A stretch of DNA of 14,174 bases from CBFGTJ01 sp965651815 (GCA_965651815.1 CBFGTJ010000075.1:1-14174), one strand, 5' to 3'; counted from the stretch's first letter, positions 7,668 through 14,174 are shown. The notes: generated by a model from the letters alone, not told the origin. Numbers and translations are program-made.

Positions 7668-7673
7668 TACAGT
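7668..7673 (+). promoter_or_regulatory. Candidate -10 element of the penicillin-acylase-family gene
   Basis: TACAGT matches TANNNT, begins 4 nt after the serA stop codon and lies 8 nt before the GTG at 7682. No Shine-Dalgarno is positioned for this start, so a leaderless transcript is plausible despite the short distance from serA. Confidence 0.45.
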
Positions 7674-7681
7674 CCCGCCCC

Positions 7682-10285
7682 GTGGCGGGGTGGGGACGAG
7701 GACACCGTGGGGCGGCCCGGCGCGGGCGACGCGTGCTGCCGGTCGCGTTGGTGCTCGCGGGCGCGCTCGTCGCGGCGGCGTGCCGGCCGGTCGTGCTGCC
7801 ACCGGGCGTGCCCTCCTCCGGCGGCGGCCCCGCGCTGCCTCCCGGCACGCTCACCCCAGGTTCGGAGCGGGTCGCCTACTCGATCCTCGCCCCCGGCAAC
7901 GGCGGCCTCGACGGCCCGACCCGGCGCGACCTGGACGACCAGCGCGGGATGTACGACCGCCTCGACGACCCCGTCGCGGACGGCACGCTCACCGACGCGG
8001 ACCTCGCCCGCTACTTCAAGCCCCAGCCGCTCGGCGCGGACGGTGCGCCCGCCGACCGCGTCGAGGACCTGTCCGGGCTCGGGCACCGGGTGACCATCCG
8101 CTGGGACGAGTGGTCGGTGCCCCACGTGCGCGGCGAGACCGCGGAGGACGTCGCGTTCGGCGCCGGGTTCGCCGTGGCCGAGGCGCGCTTCGTGGTGCTC
8201 GAGCTGGCCCGGCTGCTCGGCCGCAGCGGGCTGCTCGAGGTGGTCGGCAGCCCGTCGGACCTGGTGGGGGTGATCGGCAAGCTCGGTGAGCTGCCCCGCA
8301 TCTCCTACACCGAGGAGGAGCTCGCCGCGCAGATCGACCTGGCCATCGAGCAGGCGGAGTCGCCCGAGGAGGCCGCCGAGATCCTCGCCGCGGTCGACGC
8401 CTACCTCGCCGGCATCAACGCCTGGATGGAGCGCGCGATCGAGTGGCCGCCGATCCTCGAGGAGTGGGGCGTGCACCGCCCACGACCCTGGACCCGCACC
8501 GACCTGGTGGCCGCCGGCATCGCCGTCAACGACATCTTCGGCTACGCGGGCGGCGACGAGGTGGGCAACGCCGCGGCGCTCGCCGCGCTCGTGGCCGAGC
8601 TCGGCCCGGAGCTGGGCGCGGCCACCTTCGAGGACCTGCGCGCCGTGGACGACCCCGATGCCACGACCACCTCGCGCCAACGGGTGCCGGTGCCCGAACG
8701 TGGGCCGGTCGACGACGCGGCGGTCGCGCTGCCCGACCCGCCGACGGTGGAGATGGTCGACGGGTACGCACCGTCGGGTCCGCCGTCGGCCAGCAACTAC
8801 GTCGCGGTGGCGGGGTCGCGCACCGCGACCGGTGAGCCGATCCTCGTCGGCGGACCGCAGACGGGCTACTTCGCACCGGAGCTGCTCATGGAGATGGAGC
8901 TCCAGGGCGGTGGCTACCAGGCGAGCGGCGTCACCTTCCCCGGGCTGGGGCCCTGGATCCTCATCGGGCGGGCTGCCGACTACGCGTGGAGCGTCACCGC
9001 CGGCGGGTCCGACCAGGTCGACCAGCGCATCGAGCGGCTCTGCGAACCGTCGGGCGCCGCGCCGACGATCGACTCGAACCACTACCTCTTCGGGGGCGAG
9101 TGCCGTCCGATGACCCGCCCGCCGGGCGATCCCCTCGCGATGTGGCGGACCGTGCACGGGCCCGTCAGCGGGCGAGCCACCGTCGACGGCGCGCCGGTCG
9201 CGATCGCCCAGCAGCGCGCCTCGCGGGGCATGGAGGCGATGGCCTCGGTGGCCTTCTGGCGGCTGAACCGGGGCGAGGTCGACGGGGCGGAGGGCTTCGC
9301 GCCGGTGATGGCGCAGGTGCCGATGAGCTTCAACTGGCTGTACGTCGACGCGCACGACGTCGCGTACTTCCACTCGGGACGGTTCCCGATCCGCGCGGAG
9401 GGCGTGCACCCCGACCTGCCGAGCTGGGGGACGGGGGAGTGGGAGTGGCAGGGGTTCCTCGACCCCTCCCAGCACCCGCAGGAGGTGAACCCCGTCGAGG
9501 GGTGGGTGACCTCGTGGAACAACAAGCCGGCGCCCGGCTGGACCAGCGCGGACGACACGTGGGGCGTCGGCGCGGCGCAGCGGGTCGACCTGCTCGACGA
9601 CCAGCTCGAGGGCCTGAGCGGCGCGACCCCCGCGGACGTCGTGGCGGTCGCGCAGCGGGCGGCGACGCGGGACCTCAGGGTCACCCACGTGCTGTCCGAG
9701 GTGCTCCGGGTGCTCGAGGGCCGGCCTGCGCCGACCGCCGAGCTGGAGGACCTGCGGCGCCGGCTGTCGGCCTACGTCGCGGCCGGCGGGCACCGCAGGG
9801 ACCGCAACCGCGACGGCTTCTACGACGAGCCGATGGCCGCGGTGGTCGACAACGCGTGGAAGCCGCTGGTGGAGGCCGTGTTCGGCGAGGTGCTCGGCGG
9901 GTACCTCGCCTCCCCGGACCGCCGTCCCGAGGGCCTCGACGACCCGCCGTCGTCGTACGGCAGCGCGTTCGACGCCTCCGCGTGGTACTCGCTCGTGGTC
10001 CGCGAGCTGCGCCGGGTCTTCGACGGTGCCCCGCGGCCCGACGGCGTGCCCGCGATGTGCGGTGGGGGCAGCCCGGACCGCTGCGCCGACGCGCTGTGGG
10101 CGGCGCTGCGCCGCGGCCGCTGGCTGACCGCCCAGCAGCAGCCGTTCGCCGGCGACCCGGACCGGTGGGTGCGTCCCACCTTCGGGGAGCTGATCCGGTT
10201 CATCCCGTTCGTGACCAACACGGCCACGATGCGCTGGACGAACCGGCCGACCTGGCAGCAGGTCATCCAGTTCCGCGCCGGGTGA
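7682..10285 (+). CDS. Penicillin acylase (penicillin amidase) family Ntn hydrolase, predicted lipoprotein
   Basis: The 867-residue precursor begins with an arginine-rich n-region, a hydrophobic core and a lipobox-like VAAAC with C34, so it is likely exported and lipid-anchored. The family cleaves itself into alpha and beta chains; the new beta N-terminus should be S371 (SNYVAV). Further family signatures are GGPQTGYFAPEL (390-401), the FPGLGPW region (419-425), WSVTAGGSDQVD (436-447), WRTVHGPVSG (488-497) and SWNNKPAPGW (611-620), whose Asn fits the oxyanion position of E. coli penicillin G acylase. DRNRDGFYDE (707-716) resembles a calcium-binding loop. Cysteine pairs 454/474 and 793/801 could form disulfides. 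Substrate could be an N-acyl homoserine lactone, acyl-peptide or beta-lactam side chain; sequence does not say. The GTG start is inferred from the signal peptide and -10 spacing. The 3' end overlaps the convergent methyltransferase gene. Confidence 0.9.
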   Translation: MAGWGRGHRGAARRGRRVLPVALVLAGALVAAACRPVVLPPGVPSSGGGPALPPGTLTPGSERVAYSILAPGNGGLDGPTRRDLDDQRGMYDRLDDPVADGTLTDADLARYFKPQPLGADGAPADRVEDLSGLGHRVTIRWDEWSVPHVRGETAEDVAFGAGFAVAEARFVVLELARLLGRSGLLEVVGSPSDLVGVIGKLGELPRISYTEEELAAQIDLAIEQAESPEEAAEILAAVDAYLAGINAWMERAIEWPPILEEWGVHRPRPWTRTDLVAAGIAVNDIFGYAGGDEVGNAAALAALVAELGPELGAATFEDLRAVDDPDATTTSRQRVPVPERGPVDDAAVALPDPPTVEMVDGYAPSGPPSASNYVAVAGSRTATGEPILVGGPQTGYFAPELLMEMELQGGGYQASGVTFPGLGPWILIGRAADYAWSVTAGGSDQVDQRIERLCEPSGAAPTIDSNHYLFGGECRPMTRPPGDPLAMWRTVHGPVSGRATVDGAPVAIAQQRASRGMEAMASVAFWRLNRGEVDGAEGFAPVMAQVPMSFNWLYVDAHDVAYFHSGRFPIRAEGVHPDLPSWGTGEWEWQGFLDPSQHPQEVNPVEGWVTSWNNKPAPGWTSADDTWGVGAAQRVDLLDDQLEGLSGATPADVVAVAQRAATRDLRVTHVLSEVLRVLEGRPAPTAELEDLRRRLSAYVAAGGHRRDRNRDGFYDEPMAAVVDNAWKPLVEAVFGEVLGGYLASPDRRPEGLDDPPSSYGSAFDASAWYSLVVRELRRVFDGAPRPDGVPAMCGGGSPDRCADALWAALRRGRWLTAQQQPFAGDPDRWVRPTFGELIRFIPFVTNTATMRWTNRPTWQQVIQFRAG

Positions 10286-11129
10286 CCTCCCGGGCGGTGA
10301 CGACCTCGGCCGCCCACGGCAGCTCGAGCACGTTGCCGTGCCGGAACCCGGCGAGCGACGCCTCGAGCGACGCGCGCACGGCAAGCAGCTCCCCTGCGTC
10401 CAGCGTGTCGACCAGCGCGGCGATGGGGCCGGCGACCGAGGTGTTGAAGGTCCAGTAGTCGTCGAGGTCGTCGTAGGTCTCGGTGCCGGTGACCTCGTCG
10501 GTGGCGACGTCGGTGAAGCCGCCGGCCTCGAGCAGGTCGCGGTTCGCCTCCGCGGTGGCGAGGGAGAACACGCCGCCGGGTGCGAACGGGTCGCCCGGCA
10601 GCTCGTGGCCGTGCTCCACCAGCGCGGCGGCGACCCGGAACAGCCACGGGTTGCGGTCCGGTGGCCCCCACGTCGCGTAGGCGAACGCCCCACCGGGGCG
10701 CAGCACCCGGCGGACCTCCGACACGGCGCGCGCCGGCTCGGGCAACAGCATCATCCCGAACCGCGACAGCACGCCGTCGACGCGGTCGTCGGGCAGGTCG
10801 ATCGCCTGCGCGTCGAGCACCCGGTACTCGACGTTGTCGAGGCCGAGCGCCTCGCCGCCGCGGCGTGCGGCGTCGACCATCGCCGGGACGAAGTCGCTGG
10901 AGATGAGCAGCCCGTCGGGCCCGAGGCGTGCGGCGGCGAGGAACCCCGTCTCGCCGGGGCCGGCGGTGAGCTCGAGCAACGTCGCCCCGGGCCGGGCGCC
11001 GACCTGCTCGACGAGCCGTTCGGAGACGGGCCGGACGAGCTCGAACAGGCGCCGCCGGTTCGACTCCCACGCCGCCGACACCGCGCTCCACTGGTGCCGG
11101 GACCGTTCGGTCGGGTCGGATCCGTCCAT
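10263..11129 (-). CDS. Class I SAM-dependent methyltransferase (UbiE/Methyltransf_11-like)
   Basis: The 288-residue cytoplasmic protein has the Rossmann-like methyltransferase core. Motif I is ELTAGPGETG at 53-62, the acidic ribose-binding residue is probably D79 (LISSDF), and motif II-like VLDAQAIDLPDD follows at 105-116. RFGMMLLPEP (123-132) and the RVLRPGGAFAYATW stretch (141-154) are typical of small-molecule methyltransferases. The C-terminal part (about 190-280) should form the substrate cap. ATG at 11129 is preferred over GTG at 11138 because GGAGG ends 8 nt upstream of the ATG, and the GTG overlaps it. The gene lies 33 nt downstream of the beta-propeller lipoprotein gene on the same strand, so co-transcription is likely. 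The substrate is unknown. Confidence 0.88.
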   Translation of the reverse strand: MDGSDPTERSRHQWSAVSAAWESNRRRLFELVRPVSERLVEQVGARPGATLLELTAGPGETGFLAAARLGPDGLLISSDFVPAMVDAARRGGEALGLDNVEYRVLDAQAIDLPDDRVDGVLSRFGMMLLPEPARAVSEVRRVLRPGGAFAYATWGPPDRNPWLFRVAAALVEHGHELPGDPFAPGGVFSLATAEANRDLLEAGGFTDVATDEVTGTETYDDLDDYWTFNTSVAGPIAALVDTLDAGELLAVRASLEASLAGFRHGNVLELPWAAEVVTAREVTRRGTG

Positions 11130-11137
11130 CTCGACCA

Positions 11138-11142
11138 CCTCC
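11138..11142 (-). promoter_or_regulatory. Shine-Dalgarno of the methyltransferase gene
   Basis: GGAGG on the minus strand lies 8 nt before ATG 11129 and within the 33-nt gap after the lipoprotein gene. It sets the start 3 codons downstream of the longest open frame. Confidence 0.75.
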
Positions 11143-11162
11143 CCGTCCCCCGCAGCTTCGCG

Positions 11163-13166
11163 CTAGAAGCCGATGTGGTCGATCGCTCCCGGCGCATCCG
11201 CCGGGGTCCGGCCGAGCCCGAGGCGCGACAGGGTCCAGAGGTCGCCGTCCACGACGAAGGCCCGAAGGGGCGTCACCCCGACCGCGTCGCCGTGGCGGAG
11301 CTCGGCCACCCGCTCCAGCCGCCGGCCCGACACCCGCAGGACGAGCGCGGGTCCGGATCCGCCGCCCAGGTCTACCGGCACGACGGCCTGGTCCCTCCCG
11401 GCATCCCACAGGAACGCCCGGTGGTCGTCGCCGACGGGCGAGCTCGCCCCGGGGAGCACGAGCTGGTCGAGCTCGGCCATCGCGGCCGGGTCGCGGACGT
11501 CGAACAGCGACACCTTCAGGCCGGTGGTCATCCCGGTGCGGGGGTCGGCGTCGCGGCCGACGCCGAGCAGCAGGCCGTCGCCGACGGGGTGCAGGTACTG
11601 CGAGAAGCCGGGGATCTTCAGCTCGCCGAGCAGGCGGGGGTTGCGGGCGTCGCTGAGGTCGAGCGCGTACAGGGGGTCGGTCGTGCGGAACGTGACCACG
11701 TAGCCGAGGTCGCCGACGAACCGCACCGACTTCACCTCCTCGCCGGGGCCCAGGCCGTCGAGGTGCCCGATCGCGTCCAGCGTGTCGCCCTCGGTGTCGA
11801 GCACCGTGAGCCGTCCCGACATGCCGGTCGGGCCGCCGTCCACGGTCGTCACGACCCGGAGCGCACCCTCGCGCTCCGACAGCGAGAACTGGTTCAGCAG
11901 CCGTCCCGGAGCCACGCCCGACCCGGTGTGGGTCGCGGGGCCGTCCCCGCTGGTGTCGAAGCGGTGGACCTCGGTCCTCGGGCCCTGCCCGTCCCAGCGG
12001 GTCGCGGCGACGTAGAGCGCCCCGGTCGAGGCGTACACGGTGTCGGCCGCGCCCTGGATGGTGACCGGGTGCAGCTCCTCGAGGTCGTCGCCCACGGTGA
12101 GCGTGGTGATCGTGGCCAGCGGTGGCGACGGTGCGAACGACCCGGCGTCGGGGTCGCCGGCGGCGAGCAGCAGCACGTCGCTGCAGCCGCCGAGTCGCTC
12201 GACCCGACCGTCGAGGAGGATCCTCGGCAGGAGCTCCTCGCCGTCGACCGAGGCCGCCACCTCCCGTGCGGTGGCGGGGTCCGGGGCGGCGAGGACGTCG
12301 GTCGCGACCTGCGGCTCACCGCGCACGACCAGTCGCACGGTCGTCCCGACCATCCGGGCGGCGACGTGGCTCCCCTCCACCGAGGCGGTCGCCGTGACCG
12401 TGGGTGTGGTCGGGTCGGCGAGCGAGACGATCGTGATCGTGGTGCCGGTCGGGAACGGCAGCGGCTCCGGCATGGGTGCCGGCTCGGTGCCGGGCCCGGG
12501 CAGCGGTGCCGGGACGGTGCGCTGGACCGTCGCGTGGGCCGAACCGATGACGACCGCGTCGTCGCCGCGCAGGAACAGCTCGGCCGCGGCGTGGTCGCCG
12601 AGGTCCAGGGTGCCGTCGACCTCGGGTGACCCGTCGAGCTCGACGACCCTCAGGACGCCGTCGGTGATGGTCACGATGCGGCGGCCGTCGGTCTTGACGA
12701 TGTCGGCTTCGTCGACGTCAGCCTCCTGGGTGTTGGTGCCGATCACCTCGGTGCCGGCGGCCTCCCGCTCGACGCTGCCCGCCCGCTCATCGCCCGGCGG
12801 TACGTCCGCCGCCCCGTCACCGGCGCCGGCCATGTCCCAGCCGGCCACGGCCTCGCCGGGCACGTCCTCGTCGAAGGTGCGCACCGCGTCGTCCCGGGCC
12901 GACCACATCCGGGCGGCCGCGGCCTCGAGGGCGGAGCGCGCCGCGCCGGCGACGTCGTCGCAGTCCTCCGCGGCGCGGAGCGACTCGACGGCGGCCGGCG
13001 GCTCCACGGGGAACACCGGCGCGGCATCCCAGTCGGCGGTGCAGCCCGCCGCAGCCAGGGCGACGACCGCGGCAGCGGCCGCCTGCTGCAGCCGACGACC
13101 TGGTCGGGGTCCGCCCGCCCACCGCTGGTGACCCGACCGATCACGTCCTCGCCCGTGTCCGACCAT
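11163..13166 (-). CDS. Secreted beta-propeller domain lipoprotein (PF09826 type)
   Basis: The 667-residue product starts with an Arg-rich n-region and an alanine-rich hydrophobic core ending in the lipobox AAGC, giving lipidated C42. The hallmark TNTQEADVDEADIVKTDG is at 144-161, after which repeated beta-strand blades extend to the C-terminus. SQYLHPVGDGLLLGVG (522-537) and LKVSLFDVRDP (550-560) are also family-typical. C69 and C328 could form a disulfide between the linker and the propeller. A proline-rich insert lies at about 218-240. Family function is not established; placement outside the membrane is inferred from the signal. ATG at 13166 is supported by GGAGG 7 nt upstream. The frame stays open far upstream, but that part lacks family similarity and precedes the signal peptide. 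The methyltransferase follows after 33 nt. Confidence 0.9.
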   Translation of the reverse strand: MVGHGRGRDRSGHQRWAGGPRPGRRLQQAAAAAVVALAAAGCTADWDAAPVFPVEPPAAVESLRAAEDCDDVAGAARSALEAAAARMWSARDDAVRTFDEDVPGEAVAGWDMAGAGDGAADVPPGDERAGSVEREAAGTEVIGTNTQEADVDEADIVKTDGRRIVTITDGVLRVVELDGSPEVDGTLDLGDHAAAELFLRGDDAVVIGSAHATVQRTVPAPLPGPGTEPAPMPEPLPFPTGTTITIVSLADPTTPTVTATASVEGSHVAARMVGTTVRLVVRGEPQVATDVLAAPDPATAREVAASVDGEELLPRILLDGRVERLGGCSDVLLLAAGDPDAGSFAPSPPLATITTLTVGDDLEELHPVTIQGAADTVYASTGALYVAATRWDGQGPRTEVHRFDTSGDGPATHTGSGVAPGRLLNQFSLSEREGALRVVTTVDGGPTGMSGRLTVLDTEGDTLDAIGHLDGLGPGEEVKSVRFVGDLGYVVTFRTTDPLYALDLSDARNPRLLGELKIPGFSQYLHPVGDGLLLGVGRDADPRTGMTTGLKVSLFDVRDPAAMAELDQLVLPGASSPVGDDHRAFLWDAGRDQAVVPVDLGGGSGPALVLRVSGRRLERVAELRHGDAVGVTPLRAFVVDGDLWTLSRLGLGRTPADAPGAIDHIGF

Positions 13167-13173
13167 TGCTCGG

Positions 13174-13178
13174 CCTCC
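13174..13178 (-). promoter_or_regulatory. Shine-Dalgarno of the beta-propeller lipoprotein gene
   Basis: GGAGG on the minus strand is 7 nt upstream of the ATG at 13166, which fixes the start among a very long open frame. Confidence 0.75.
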
Positions 13179-13217
13179 ACCTCGACCGGACCCTCGGCTG
13201 GTCCGTGCTGCAGGTGT

Positions 13218-13244
13218 GACGAGCGCGAGCGTCCGCCGGTTCCC
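13218..13244 (-). promoter_or_regulatory. Possible ECF sigma-type promoter for the lipoprotein operon
   Basis: On the minus strand GGGAAC (13244-13239) is followed by 17 nt and CGTC (13221-13218), resembling the AAC-N16/17-CGTC pattern of some extracytoplasmic-function sigma promoters. A transcript starting just downstream would carry a leader of roughly 45 nt with a good Shine-Dalgarno. Weak evidence from a short motif. Confidence 0.22.
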
Positions 13245-13471
13245 GGCCCGCTTCGGGCCCCGACCCACGGGTTCGCCTTCGCTCGGCCGGCTGGTCCGGG
13301 ACGGTGCCGTCGCGGAGCTCCCCGGGAGCGACGACGGGCAGAAGCGGTACGAGACGGGTGGTTCTCCGTTCGGTCGACGTGCAGGTGCGGCGGGGCGAGC
13401 TGGTGGCTCAACCTCGTGATCGCCCGGCCACGGAGGTGGGACCCCCGGCCGACCGGCTGAGCCTTCCATGG

Positions 13472-13485
13472 CGAACGCCTGTTCG
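13472..13485. promoter_or_regulatory. LexA binding site (SOS box) of alkB
   Basis: CGAAC-GCCT-GTTCG matches the CGAAC-N4-GTTCG core of Gram-positive/actinobacterial LexA boxes. Counting the flanking bases (G at 13471, A at 13486) it agrees with TCGAAC-N4-GTTCGA at 11 of 12 positions. It occupies the spacer between -35 and -10 and ends 1 nt before the -10 hexamer, so a bound LexA dimer should block transcription. The consensus is established knowledge; regulation of this gene is inferred. Confidence 0.8.
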
Positions 13486-13486
13486 A

Positions 13487-13492
13487 TAGCGT
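13487..13492 (+). promoter_or_regulatory. -10 element of alkB (leaderless)
   Basis: TAGCGT matches TANNNT and is followed by 7 nt and ATG 13500, the same hexamer and spacing as at aspC. No Shine-Dalgarno is present. TTCCAT at 13464-13469, 17 nt upstream, is at best a weak -35. Confidence 0.6.
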
Positions 13493-13499
13493 GTGTGGC

Positions 13500-14153
13500 A
13501 TGGAGCTGGTGCAGGGGTCGCTGTTCGGGGCCGGCGAGCTCGCCGTGCGTCCCGAGGTGCCCGTGCACCGCACCTGGCTGGATCCGGACTGCTGGGTCGA
13601 CGTGGCCCACGGGTGGCTCGGCGGCCAGCTCGAGCTGTACGAGCAGCTCGCCGCGGCGCCGATCTGGCACCGCGGGCGGCGCCCCATGTACGGGCGGGAG
13701 GTGGACGAGCCGCGGCTGACCGCCGGCCTGCGCGTCGGCGCCCCCGGCACCCCGGCGATCGTGTCCGAGATGTGCCGCCACCTCGAGGCGCGCTACGGGG
13801 TGTCGATGCGGGGGCTGTGGCTCAACTGGTACCGCGGCGGCGACGAGGCGGTCGCCTGGCACTCCGACCGGATCGGCCGGGTGGTGAAGGACCCGCCGGT
13901 CGCGATCGTCTCGCTGGGCAGCGCCCGCCGCTTCCTGCTGCGCCCGAAGGGCGGCGGCCCCAGCCGGGTGTTCACCCCCGCCGGCGGTGACCTGCTCGTC
14001 ATGGGCGGCGCGTGCCAGCACCGCTGGGAGCACAGCGTGCCGCGCGCCAAGCAGGGCGGACCCCGCATCAGCGTGACGTTCCGCCCGCCGGTGAGCCGTC
14101 CCGAGCAGCGGGAGGACTGGGCGCCCGGGCGGCGCGCCCTACCCGCCTCCTGA
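13500..14153 (+). CDS. alkB: AlkB-like 2-oxoglutarate/Fe(II)-dependent DNA alkylation repair dioxygenase
   Basis: The 217-residue protein is close to the E. coli AlkB length (216). The family oxidatively demethylates 1-methyladenine and 3-methylcytosine in DNA, releasing formaldehyde. The iron ligands are H121 and D123 (WHSD) and H178 (WEHSVP); R189 and R195 in PRISVTFR form the usual Arg-x5-Arg that binds 2-oxoglutarate. LNWYRGGDEAVAWHSD (108-123) is the family's core entrance motif. The N-terminus carries QGSLF (5-9), which resembles bacterial sliding-clamp binding peptides. I prefer ATG 13500 over an in-frame GTG at 13491, because the GTG lies inside the -10 hexamer. A LexA box upstream indicates DNA-damage induction. 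Only 21 nt follow the stop in this window, with no terminator visible. Confidence 0.93.
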   Translation: MELVQGSLFGAGELAVRPEVPVHRTWLDPDCWVDVAHGWLGGQLELYEQLAAAPIWHRGRRPMYGREVDEPRLTAGLRVGAPGTPAIVSEMCRHLEARYGVSMRGLWLNWYRGGDEAVAWHSDRIGRVVKDPPVAIVSLGSARRFLLRPKGGGPSRVFTPAGGDLLVMGGACQHRWEHSVPRAKQGGPRISVTFRPPVSRPEQREDWAPGRRALPAS

Positions 14154-14174
14154 CCCCGTTCCCCTCCTGACCAC

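Larger units (their letters stand above)
13167..13471. other. Divergent intergenic region without a confident gene
   Basis: About 300 nt separate the lipoprotein start from the alkB promoter elements. The stretch holds two short hairpins: CGGACC/GGTCCG with a 7-nt loop (13187-13205) and GGCCCG/CGGGCC with a 3-nt loop (13245-13259). It also holds a possible ECF-like promoter on the minus strand and a GTG-initiated plus-strand ORF at 13216-13419 (67 codons) with no recognised family and no good Shine-Dalgarno. I see no tRNA fold, repeat array or mobile-element end. Confidence 0.6.

Noticed and set aside
7241..10693. 1150-codon minus-strand open frame
   Set aside because: It is antisense to serA and the acylase, with no coherent domain and mirror-frame composition.
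10338..12629. 763-codon plus-strand open frame
   Set aside because: It is antisense to the methyltransferase and the beta-propeller gene, both well supported.
13187..13259. Short hairpins in the intergenic gap as terminators
   Set aside because: Genes on both sides point away from the gap, so no transcript should end there. Stems of 6 bp are common by chance in DNA this GC-rich.
13491..13499. GTG at 13491 as the alkB start
   Set aside because: It lies within the -10 hexamer, so it would not be in a transcript starting near 13500, and it has no Shine-Dalgarno.
11163..14033. 956-residue extension of the beta-propeller protein
   Set aside because: The extension crosses the alkB gene in antisense and would bury the lipoprotein signal internally. 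A good Shine-Dalgarno marks ATG 13166.

Overview
The window is about 14.2 kb of very GC-rich, densely coding chromosomal DNA. Strong third-position GC bias, the actinobacterial-type SerC, apparently leaderless starts behind TANNNT-like -10 hexamers and a GAAC-N4-GTTC type LexA box all point to an actinomycete-like bacterium (Actinomycetota). A lineage such as Acidimicrobiia is possible, but I cannot settle it from the sequence. I see no mobile element, CRISPR array, tRNA or rRNA.

Layout, left to right. (1) 1-1404, minus: 5' part of an AMP-forming acyl-CoA synthetase whose C-terminus lies beyond the left edge. (2) 1516-2643, minus: phosphoserine aminotransferase serC, divergent from (3) 2723-3952, plus: a subgroup I-gamma aspartate-type aminotransferase, which overlaps by 4 nt with (4) 3949-6048, plus: an S9 prolyl-oligopeptidase/acylaminoacyl-peptidase. 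(5) 6102-7664, plus: phosphoglycerate dehydrogenase serA. (6) 7682-10285, plus: a penicillin-acylase-family Ntn hydrolase with a lipoprotein signal. It meets tail to tail, with a 23-bp overlap, (7) 10263-11129, minus: a class I SAM methyltransferase. That gene lies downstream of (8) 11163-13166, minus: a lipoprotein with the secreted beta-propeller domain (PF09826 type). After 333 bp without a confident gene comes (9) 13500-14153, plus: an AlkB-like 2-oxoglutarate/Fe(II) DNA-repair dioxygenase.

Function. SerA and SerC are the first two enzymes of the phosphorylated serine pathway. SerB is not in the window. The aspartate-type aminotransferase between them is plausibly linked through glutamate/2-oxoglutarate. 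The acylase and the beta-propeller protein are both predicted lipid-anchored exported proteins; nothing shows that they interact.

The most informative signals are regulatory. A near-consensus LexA box lies just upstream of the alkB -10 element. Four genes (serC, aspC, the acylase, alkB) lack a Shine-Dalgarno sequence but have a TANNNT-like hexamer 7-8 nt before the start codon, while other genes have clear Shine-Dalgarno sequences. An inverted repeat is centred in the serC/aspC divergent gap. Two palindromes sit 21 bp apart upstream of serA. I found no convincing new multi-gene system; most of the window is recognisable housekeeping and cell-envelope content.
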